Shown here one piece after another: positions 1 through 5,546 of a DNA stretch of 9,435 nt. Both the position numbers and the translations under genes were made by a program. Where the stretch lies: assembly GCA_905236545.1 (NCBI GenBank), contig CAJOQO010000241.1, positions 1 to 9,435 of the forward strand, in the 5' to 3' direction. The number at the start of each line of letters is the position of its first letter. The first letter of the stretch is position 1. The notes under the pieces were generated by a model that made no database searches, was not told the DNA's origin, and worked only from the letters and a program-made list of their open reading frames with translations. Origin of the DNA: an uncultured Lachnospiraceae bacterium (lineage in GTDB: Bacteria > Bacillota > Clostridia > Lachnospirales > Lachnospiraceae).

Positions 1-864
1 ACAATACCCGGTGTTTTTTCCGGTCCGGAAGAGATCCGCGCGGCGGAAACCGCATACGATTATGACAGCGGTACCGAAAGGGTATTGAGAGGCTGGGTCG
101 AACAGAACGGGAATCTCTATTACTACAACAAATCAGGAACCATGCTTGTCGGGAAGAAAACGATTGGCGGAAAAGTCTACTATTTCAGCAAGAAGAAGGC
201 CAGCCGGGGAGCGCTCCAGACCGGTATCGTGAAGATCAACGGAATAGAATATTACTTTAAGAAGAGCGGAAAGCCCGGTGTAATCGGGCGCGGCTGCAAC
301 GGATGGACCAGTATCAAAGGCCGCGGCTACTGTTACTGCGTCAACGGAAAGATCATAAAAAACCAGCCGGTCATAGAGGACTACTATCTGAATGCAAACG
401 GCGCGATGACCGCCACCTCAAAAAAGCTGTACAAGCTGGTGAAAAATACCGTAAAACAGCTCACCGGCAACGGTATGACACAGGAGCAGAAGCTTCGCAC
501 CTGCTACAACTATCTCTGCAGCAAGACCTTTACGTATGTGACAAAGCGTCCCTTCTCCTATGCTTCCAACTGGAGGCTGGTATACGGGTACGAGATGTTC
601 ACGACACATTCCGGCGTCTGCTATAACTTTTCCGCAGCGCTTGCTTACATGGCAAGATATATCGGTTACAAGGACGTAAAAGCGATCGCCGGGGAGCTTC
701 TCTACCTGGACGGACACTGGGATCTTCATTCCTGGACCAAGATTCTCATGGACGGCGTCTATTACGTATTCGATTCCTCCATGGAACACGGCGGAATGGG
801 CGATTTCTGGAAGAAAACCTATGAGGGTACCGGCCGCAAATACCGGGAATGGAATCGCCTGTAA
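1..864 (+). CDS. Cell-wall-binding-repeat protein with transglutaminase-like domain (5' partial)
   Basis: The reading frame is open from the first base, so the true start and any signal peptide lie to the left. The TTG at 85 has no special claim to be the start. The N-terminal part, to about 410, carries aromatic and glycine-rich repeats (GWVEQNGNLYYY, GGKVYYF, NGIEYYF, then a degenerate copy near GRGYCYCVNGK) typical of choline/cell-wall-binding repeats, which anchor proteins to the envelope. The C-terminal part, about 410-864, is transglutaminase-like. It contains SGVCYNFSAALAYMARYIG with the candidate nucleophile Cys at codon 619-621, DLHSW with His at 727-729 and VFDSS with Asp at 772-774, which together make the papain-fold triad. 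Such proteins are usually secreted and act as peptidases or crosslinking enzymes on wall or surface proteins. The substrate cannot be read from the sequence. It converges on trmD, 29 bases away. Confidence 0.85.
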   Translation, partial: TIPGVFSGPEEIRAAETAYDYDSGTERVLRGWVEQNGNLYYYNKSGTMLVGKKTIGGKVYYFSKKKASRGALQTGIVKINGIEYYFKKSGKPGVIGRGCNGWTSIKGRGYCYCVNGKIIKNQPVIEDYYLNANGAMTATSKKLYKLVKNTVKQLTGNGMTQEQKLRTCYNYLCSKTFTYVTKRPFSYASNWRLVYGYEMFTTHSGVCYNFSAALAYMARYIGYKDVKAIAGELLYLDGHWDLHSWTKILMDGVYYVFDSSMEHGGMGDFWKKTYEGTGRKYREWNRL

Positions 865-893
865 TCGGTGTTTCCCTTCTCCGGTACGGATCC

Positions 894-1556
894 CTACACG
901 AGAAGATCCGGCCTGCGCTCCCTTGTGATGCGGAGCGCCTCCTGCTCTCTCCATGCACGGATACGTTCATGATCTCCGGAAAGGAGCACTTCCGGAACCT
1001 TCTCCCCCTTCCAGTCAGAGGGCTTTGTATACTGCGGATATTCCAGGATGCCGTTCTCGAAGGACTCCTCCACTGTCGCCTCTGCTCTCAGAACTCCGGG
1101 AAGAAGGCGGATCACGGAGTCGCACACGACCTTCGCCGGAAGCTCTCCGCCGGTCAGTACATAATCTCCGATCGTGAACACTCCATCCGCATGGTTCACG
1201 ATCCGCTCATCCAGACCCTCATAGTGTCCGCAGATCAGAATCAGATGGGACAGCCTCGCGAAGCGGTGCGCCTGATCCTGTGTGTACCGGTATCCCGCAG
1301 GAGACATGACCGCCACATAGCTGGAGGCGGTGCGTACCGCCTCCAGCGCCTCCAGGACAGGCCCGCAGCGAAGAACCATCCCTGCTCCGCCTCCGTAGGA
1401 ATCATCATCGATATGCCGGAAGCTCCCGCCGGCAAAGGATCTGATATCCACAGTCTCCAGCTCCACGATCCTCCGGCTGAGCGCACGCGCGATTACGGGT
1501 TCGCGGATAAAATCGCAAAACATCTCAGGAAAGATCGTCAGAATCGTTATCTTCAT
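894..1556 (-). CDS. trmD: tRNA (guanine37-N1)-methyltransferase TrmD, short form
   Basis: TrmD transfers methyl from S-adenosylmethionine to N1 of G37, next to the anticodon, and prevents +1 frameshifting. Visible motifs are the N-terminal MKITILTIFPEMF, DDDSYGGGAGMVL (residues 50-62), the trefoil-knot SAM site made by CGHYEGLDERI (109-119) and IGDYVLTGGELPA (129-141), and CDSVIRLLPGVL with the presumed catalytic Asp146. The C-terminal VLLSGDHERIRAWR is also conserved. The protein is 220 residues, against about 240-255 for typical TrmD; the missing part is the extreme C-terminal tail. Position 53 is Ser where the usual motif is PYGGG. The start ATG lies 4 bases after the sufB stop with no convincing Shine-Dalgarno sequence, so translation probably depends on coupling. 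TrmD normally sits with rimM and rplS, so this location suggests relocation or a second copy. Family assignment is firm; paralog status is inferred. Confidence 0.93.
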   Translation of the reverse strand: MKITILTIFPEMFCDFIREPVIARALSRRIVELETVDIRSFAGGSFRHIDDDSYGGGAGMVLRCGPVLEALEAVRTASSYVAVMSPAGYRYTQDQAHRFARLSHLILICGHYEGLDERIVNHADGVFTIGDYVLTGGELPAKVVCDSVIRLLPGVLRAEATVEESFENGILEYPQYTKPSDWKGEKVPEVLLSGDHERIRAWREQEALRITRERRPDLLV

Positions 1557-1560
1557 GGCT

Positions 1561-2487
1561 TCAACGCAGGAATCCGTTTATGATCTGCTCCTCTGCCTCT
1601 GCCTGCGTCAGGCCGAGCGACATCAGCTTGGTCAGCTGTTCTCCCGCAATCTTGCCGATCGCCGCTTCATGGATCAGCGCCGCCTCAACACTGTTCGCCT
1701 CAAGGGACGGAACCGCGAGGATCCTGCCCTCGTCCATGATGATCGAATCACACTCTGTATGGCCGCTGCATACTGCATTCCCGACGATCTTCAGATCCAG
1801 CTTCTGGTAGGAATGATCCCTGGCAACGCCTCTCGATACGATGTCAGCACTCGAACCGTCTTTATTGAGGTTTACATCATAGACACTGAAAGCCTCCTGA
1901 ACGCCGTGGGTCATCAGTCTCTCACGCACTACGAGATGACAGTCAGCGCCAAGCTCTGCGCTGGTTCTGCGGTCTGTTGAATCGACCCCCTTGATCTGTA
2001 CCATCTCCATCTCCATGGAACTTCCGTCCTCCATGTAGACCTCCGTCACCGGATTCAGGATCCGCTTCCCGCTTCCGTCACCGGAACCATAGTGCTTTTC
2101 CACATATTTGACCTTTGAATTCCTCCCGATCCAGAATCGGTGGATGCCGTCATGCTCCGAGTTCTGCGTCCCGCAGTTATCGATTCCGCAGCCCGCGATA
2201 ATCAGGAGATCACAGTTGTCTCCGATATGAAAATCATTATATACCGTCTCTGACATCCCACTCTGGCTGAGCACTACCGGGATATGAATGCTCTCATTCT
2301 GCGTGCCGTCCTTCACTGTGATCACCAGTCCGCTGACGTCCGTCCTGGATTCAATCTCAATGTTCGCGGTACTCTTCCTTCCCGCGGACGCTCCGTTCGC
2401 GCGCAGATTATATGCGCCGGTCGGAACGTCGTGAAGACCGGATACCTCGCTGAGGAGTCTCTTCTGAATCTCATCCATCTGCAGCAT
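1561..2487 (-). CDS. sufB: SufB/SufD-family Fe-S cluster assembly protein (SmsB-like)
   Basis: This is the beta-helix partner of the SufC ATPase, on which Fe-S clusters are assembled in the cytosol. The SufB/SufD core is recognisable: GTQNSEHDGIHRFWIGRNSKVKYVEKH-type sequence starting at residue 107, VYMEDGSSMEMEM near 150-162, then ECDSII with Cys246 and LIHEAAIGKI with Glu274. These last two align by motif with the Cys and Glu that are essential in E. coli SufB. The C-terminus INGFLR resembles the family's I-x-GF ending. At 308 residues it is far shorter than E. coli SufB (about 495) and lacks a long N-terminal region. This matches the single B subunit of the two-gene SUF-like minimal systems of archaea and anaerobic Firmicutes. 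Extra Cys residues occur at 92, 100, 105, 183 and 240. The start ATG follows the sufC stop by one base, and its GGAGGG site lies inside the end of sufC. Confidence 0.9.
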   Translation of the reverse strand: MLQMDEIQKRLLSEVSGLHDVPTGAYNLRANGASAGRKSTANIEIESRTDVSGLVITVKDGTQNESIHIPVVLSQSGMSETVYNDFHIGDNCDLLIIAGCGIDNCGTQNSEHDGIHRFWIGRNSKVKYVEKHYGSGDGSGKRILNPVTEVYMEDGSSMEMEMVQIKGVDSTDRRTSAELGADCHLVVRERLMTHGVQEAFSVYDVNLNKDGSSADIVSRGVARDHSYQKLDLKIVGNAVCSGHTECDSIIMDEGRILAVPSLEANSVEAALIHEAAIGKIAGEQLTKLMSLGLTQAEAEEQIINGFLR

Positions 2488-2488
2488 G

Positions 2489-3226
2489 TTATTCCCTCCC
2501 TTCGCTCAGTCTTGCACATGCGTCCACCGCGGCGTCTGTCCCGAGGATCTTCGGCAGCACCTCATCTCTCGTGCCCATCCGTTCGATTCCGCCCCCGCTC
2601 AGAACGATAATCTCATCCGCGATGTTCAGGATCCTTTCCTGGTGGGAAATGACAAGGATCGAGCTGTCTCTCGTCTCCTTCTGCATCTTTTCGAAGATCC
2701 TGACCAGATTCTGGAAGCTCCAGAGATCAATCCCGGCCTCAGGCTCGTCAAAAACGGACAGCTTCGTCTTTCTGGCCAGTACGGTCGCGATCTCGATTCG
2801 CTTCAGCTCACCGCCGGAGAGCGAACCATTCACCTCGCGTTCGATATAATCCTTCGCACACAGTCCGACCTCTGAAAGATAGTCGCAGGCTTCCTTCATC
2901 GAGATGGACTGCCCGGAAGCGATCTTCAGAAGGTCGAACACCCTGATCCCCTTAAACTTCACCGGCTGCTGGAAAGCATATCCGATTCCCCGCTTCGCTC
3001 TCTCCGTCACAGACATGTCCGTGATATCCTCGCCATCCAGGAGGATCTGTCCCTCGGTCGGTTTCTCTATCCCCGCGATCAGCTTTGCCATGGTCGACTT
3101 TCCGCCTCCGTTCGGGCCGGTGACAACCACGAATCTGCCATCCTCCACGGTCAGACTGAGATCCCGCACGATCTCCTTTTCTTCGGTGTCATTCACTGTA
3201 AATGAAACATGCTTCAGCTCGAGCAT
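2489..3226 (-). CDS. sufC: SufC-like ABC ATPase of Fe-S cluster assembly
   Basis: This soluble ABC ATPase of 245 residues has the standard SufC length. Motifs in order are Walker A GPNGGGKST (37-45), Q-loop FQQP (85-88), signature LSGGELKR (136-143), Walker B LSVFDEPEAGID (156-167) with catalytic Glu161, and H-loop ISHQE with His195. No membrane segment is present. SufC dimerises on the SufB-type scaffold and uses ATP to remodel it during cluster assembly. The adjacent sufB identifies this ATPase as an assembly factor and not a transporter subunit. The DEPEAGIDLW version of Walker B differs from the DETDSGLD-like form of classical SufC, which fits a minimal SufCB pair. The ATG start is set by a strong AAGGAGGAGG sequence just upstream. 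It is the first gene of the sufC-sufB-trmD operon. Confidence 0.92.
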   Translation of the reverse strand: MLELKHVSFTVNDTEEKEIVRDLSLTVEDGRFVVVTGPNGGGKSTMAKLIAGIEKPTEGQILLDGEDITDMSVTERAKRGIGYAFQQPVKFKGIRVFDLLKIASGQSISMKEACDYLSEVGLCAKDYIEREVNGSLSGGELKRIEIATVLARKTKLSVFDEPEAGIDLWSFQNLVRIFEKMQKETRDSSILVISHQERILNIADEIIVLSGGGIERMGTRDEVLPKILGTDAAVDACARLSEGRE

Positions 3227-3273
3227 CCTTCCTCCTCCTTTTCATCACCCGCACAGATTCAAAGTGCCACTAC

Positions 3274-3302
3274 ATCATACTGTTTTATGCAGTTTGATTC
3301 AA
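3274..3302 (-). promoter_or_regulatory. Sigma-A-type promoter of the sufC-sufB-trmD operon
   Basis: On the minus strand, TTGAAT (3302-3297) and TATGAT (3279-3274) are separated by exactly 17 bases, each matching five of six consensus positions. Transcription would begin near 3267, giving a leader of about 40 bases before the sufC ATG. A 17-base imperfect dyad, ACACAGGAGTCCCGTGT on the plus strand at 3312-3328, lies just upstream of the -35 box and could be a regulator site. That role is a guess. Confidence 0.7.
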
Positions 3303-3401
3303 GCACTTTCCACACAGGAGTCCCGTGTCTGCCGCATGGCAGGTTACAGGTCAGGGTAACTTTTTTACCACCATTCCGCCTGTTTCAAAGAAGACACGCT
3401 G

Positions 3402-3839
3402 TCAGGAAGATCCGTTCGGCCGTGCCCCTCCGGAGGAATCGATATAAACAATCAGATGATGCGGCAGACAGGCGATCACTTCACCCGGATACCGGATCTC
3501 TTTTGTATTGACACAGACCTGGTTCTCACAGTCCGCTTCCGAAACCTCCGCGCATCCGTCCCGCACTGTCACAATATTATAATGGCCATCCTCCGTCTGC
3601 ACCCGGAAGGTCTCATCCTGATCCAGACGCATCGTGTGAACTGTCTCACCGTCGATCTGAATGACAGCCTTCCGTCCTGACTCCTCTGCCTTTTCCCTGC
3701 GTCCGGCAGTCTGAATCAGATACAGAATCAGCAGGACGCAGATCAGCACCGCTGCAAAAAGCAGCGTATTCCTGATCTGTCTTCCATGAACAGCTGCGGA
3801 TGGTTCTTTTTCTTTCTGATTACCCGGTATTTGTTTCAC
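3402..3839 (-). CDS. Single-pass membrane protein with extracytoplasmic NusG domain II
   Basis: This 145-residue protein has a short charged cytoplasmic N-terminus, one hydrophobic segment at about residues 25-42 (TLLFAAVLICVLLILYLI), and then an extracytoplasmic NusG-domain-II fold. The family signature is clear: VRDGCAEVSEADCENQVCV (92-110) and VIACLPHHLIVYI (121-133), with Cys96, Cys104, Cys109 and Cys124. Despite the name, it has no NusG N-terminal transcription domain. In Clostridia such proteins are often found near ApbE and membrane flavin or quinone modules, and their biochemical role is not settled. The start codon is GTG, with AGGA about seven bases upstream; no better in-frame ATG precedes the membrane segment. 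It is divergent from pyk. A gap of 175 bases and an internal promoter separate it from sufC, so it is probably a separate transcription unit. Confidence 0.85.
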   Translation of the reverse strand: MKQIPGNQKEKEPSAAVHGRQIRNTLLFAAVLICVLLILYLIQTAGRREKAEESGRKAVIQIDGETVHTMRLDQDETFRVQTEDGHYNIVTVRDGCAEVSEADCENQVCVNTKEIRYPGEVIACLPHHLIVYIDSSGGARPNGSS

Positions 3840-3863
3840 GATCCTGTCCTGTTTTTCCGCTTC

Positions 3864-3896
3864 CCCGGCCTGTGGCTGTCAGAAAAGGTGGCCGGG
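3864..3896 (-). promoter_or_regulatory. GC-rich hairpin in the leader of the NusG-II gene
   Basis: A perfect 7-base inverted repeat, CCCGGCC and GGCCGGG, encloses a 19-base loop. It falls in the predicted 5' leader of the NusG-II gene, about 25 bases from its GTG start and upstream of its ribosome binding site. No U-tract follows on either strand, so it does not look like a simple terminator. It could stabilise the transcript or be chance in GC-rich sequence. Confidence 0.35.
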
Positions 3897-3926
3897 ATGT
3901 GGCCTGTAACGCCCTGAATCGTAACA

Positions 3927-3955
3927 AATATATCACATCTTCGTTTGTTTTTCAT
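3927..3955 (-). promoter_or_regulatory. Putative extended -10 promoter of the NusG-II gene
   Basis: On the minus strand, TATATT (3932-3927) is preceded by TG at -15/-14 (TGATATATT), forming an extended -10 element. The matching -35 region (ATGAAA or TGAAAA at about 3955-3949) is weak, as is common for extended -10 promoters. It would overlap the -35 region of the opposing pyk promoter. Confidence 0.4.
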
Positions 3956-3978
3956 TTGCAGTCATATCATGCTATACT
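3949..3978 (+). promoter_or_regulatory. Putative extended -10 promoter of pyk
   Basis: TGCTATACT (3970-3978) combines TATACT, five of six matches to the -10 consensus, with an upstream TG. The -35 region (TTTTCA or TTTCAT at 3949-3955, spacer 17-18) is poor. Transcription would start near 3985, giving a leader of about 45 bases before the preferred pyk start. Confidence 0.55.
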
Positions 3979-3989
3979 GTATCTACAGT
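3976..3989. promoter_or_regulatory. Perfect 14-base dyad over the pyk start-point region
   Basis: ACTGTA and TACAGT are perfect inverted copies separated by TC. The dyad overlaps the last three bases of the pyk -10 box and the expected transcription start, the classical position for a repressor operator. It does not match the CcpA cre, CIRCE or CtsR consensus. Binding by any particular regulator is inference. Confidence 0.4.
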
Positions 3990-4031
3990 GACTGCTGAAT
4001 CCAATTCTTCAATATGGAGGGAATATCTAAG

Positions 4032-5444
4032 ATGAGAAAAACGAAAATCGTCTGTACGATCGGACCGGCAACGGATTCCGAAGAGATGCTTCGCGCCTTA
4101 TGTCTTGCAGGCATGAATGTCGCAAGACTGAACTTTTCCCACGGTACCCATGAGGAACATCTGAGGCGCATCGAGATGATCCGTAAGGTCCGCAGTGATC
4201 TGAAGCTCCCGATTGCCATCATGCTTGACACAAAAGGTCCCGAATACAGGATCGGCACCTTCCAGAACGGAAAGGTGGAGCTGAAGGAGGGAGATCATTT
4301 CACATTTACCACAGATGAAATCGAGGGGACGCAGGAAAGGGTCAGCGTCAGCTATCCGAAGCTTTTTGAAGACATGAACCCCGGCGATATCATCCTTCTG
4401 AACAACGGTCTTATGGTGTTCCGGGTTCTGGAGGTAAACGGCCACGATATCAACACCGTGGTAGAATGCGGAGGCGTTCTCTCCAACCGCAAGAGCATGA
4501 GTTTCCCCGGCAAGGTCATCCAGCAGCCCTATCTGTCCGGTCAGGATAAGTCGGATATTCTCTTTGGTATCGAAAATGATGTCGATTTTATTGCATGCTC
4601 CTTCGTCTCTGTCCGGCAGGATCTGATCGATGTGCATGAATTCATGGACCGGCACGACGGTCATGGGATCGAACTGATCGCAAAGATCGAGAATCAGTCC
4701 GGTTATGACAACATTGAAGAGATCTGCAAGGAGTGCGACGGCATCATGGTTGCCCGCGGCGACATGGGCGTTGAGATCTCCTTCGAAAAACTTCCCGCGA
4801 TCCAGAAAAACCTGATCACCAAGTGCCGTATGCTCGGAAAGCGCGTTATCACCGCTACGGAGATGCTTGAATCCATGATCAATAATCCAAGGCCTACCCG
4901 GGCGGAGGCTTCTGACGTTGCGAACGCCGTCTATGACGGATCCAGTGCGATCATGCTTTCAGGGGAAACCGCTGCCGGCAAGTATCCTGTCGAAGCGGTC
5001 AAAACGATGTCCCGGATCGCGGAGACCACGGAGCAGGATATCCAGTATATCCAGAGATTCCATGATTCAAAGTTCCTCATCCACAATGAGGTCGACGCGA
5101 TTTCCCACGCAACCTGCCAGATGGCGATCGATATTCAGGCCAACGCCATCGTTGCCTGCACGATCTCCGGGCTGACCGCACGCATGGTTTCCCGCTTCCG
5201 CGGTCCGGTCGATATCATCGGACTCACCACGGATGAGAAGACCTGGCGCAAGCTCGCGATGTCATGGGGTGTCCTTCCGCAGCTGTGTGAATACTATCCT
5301 TCCACGGATGTCCTGTTCTACAGTGCCAGAAAGATCACAATTGACGCCCTGAACCTGAAGGAAGGGGACAAGATCGTTATCACAGGCGGTTATGTCACCG
5401 GGAAATCCGGCAATACCAACCTGATCAAGATCGAAAACATCTGA
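4032..5444 (+). CDS. pyk: Pyruvate kinase
   Basis: Pyruvate kinase converts phosphoenolpyruvate and ADP to pyruvate and ATP in the last step of glycolysis. Motifs in the 470-residue product are KTKIVCTIGPA at the N-terminus, ARLNFSHG (31-38, with Arg32), DTKGPEYRIG (66-75), and IAKIENQSG (216-224, catalytic Lys218 and metal ligand Glu220). Further on come MVARGDMGVEI (239-249, with Asp244), ATEMLESM (275-282) and RPTRAEASDVANAVYDGSSA. The C-terminal allosteric domain ends normally, without the extra phosphohistidine domain of some Firmicutes enzymes. The ATG at 4032 is preferred over the in-frame ATG at 4014, because the GGAGGG at 4016-4021 then becomes a correctly spaced ribosome binding site and the N-terminus matches the family. 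Residues 124-125 are NN where the B domain usually reads DDG, and SMSFPG replaces the common GVNxPG. The gene is monocistronic. Confidence 0.97.
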   Translation: MRKTKIVCTIGPATDSEEMLRALCLAGMNVARLNFSHGTHEEHLRRIEMIRKVRSDLKLPIAIMLDTKGPEYRIGTFQNGKVELKEGDHFTFTTDEIEGTQERVSVSYPKLFEDMNPGDIILLNNGLMVFRVLEVNGHDINTVVECGGVLSNRKSMSFPGKVIQQPYLSGQDKSDILFGIENDVDFIACSFVSVRQDLIDVHEFMDRHDGHGIELIAKIENQSGYDNIEEICKECDGIMVARGDMGVEISFEKLPAIQKNLITKCRMLGKRVITATEMLESMINNPRPTRAEASDVANAVYDGSSAIMLSGETAAGKYPVEAVKTMSRIAETTEQDIQYIQRFHDSKFLIHNEVDAISHATCQMAIDIQANAIVACTISGLTARMVSRFRGPVDIIGLTTDEKTWRKLAMSWGVLPQLCEYYPSTDVLFYSARKITIDALNLKEGDKIVITGGYVTGKSGNTNLIKIENI

Positions 5445-5466
5445 CGGGATCATTTTCCTGCAGACA

Positions 5467-5504
5467 GGCCGCAGAACGCATCCACGGATGCCTGTTCTGC
5501 GGCC
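5467..5504 (+). terminator. Long hairpin downstream of pyk
   Basis: An 11-base perfect stem (GGCCGCAGAAC with GTTCTGCGGCC) continues inward through GCATCC and GGATGC. It begins 22 bases after the pyk stop, between convergent pyk and apbE. No clear U-tract follows on the plus strand, so termination may be inefficient, factor-assisted, or replaced by a role in protecting the 3' end. A smaller stem, GCAGTG-CTTT-CGCTGC, follows at 5510-5525. On the minus strand, a weak 5-base stem around the apbE stop (5534-5554) followed by five T could help end apbE transcripts. Confidence 0.6.
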
Positions 5505-5546
5505 CTCTGGCAGTGCTTTCGCTGCAAAAATGAGTGAGACTCTACA

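Noticed and set aside
865..893. Bidirectional terminator between the transglutaminase gene and trmD
   Set aside because: CGGATC/GATCCG pairing around the trmD stop forms a short stem, but there is no T-run on either strand, so a terminator cannot be supported.
849..1583. Plus-strand open frame opposite trmD
   Set aside because: It is antisense to TrmD motifs throughout and resembles no known protein; the opposite frame explains the region fully.
2489..3226. Transporter-type ABC ATPase
   Set aside because: The neighbour is a soluble SufB-type protein and no permease gene is present, so a transport role is unlikely.
3343..3366. Plus-strand hairpin GTTAC/GTAAC followed by six T, resembling an intrinsic terminator
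   Set aside because: The stem is only five pairs and AT-containing, and no plus-strand gene precedes it. It is probably chance within the gap between two minus-strand genes.
4014..4031. Pyruvate kinase start at the first in-frame ATG
   Set aside because: This ATG overlaps the GGAGGG Shine-Dalgarno sequence used by the ATG at 4032, and the extra six residues do not belong to the family N-terminus.
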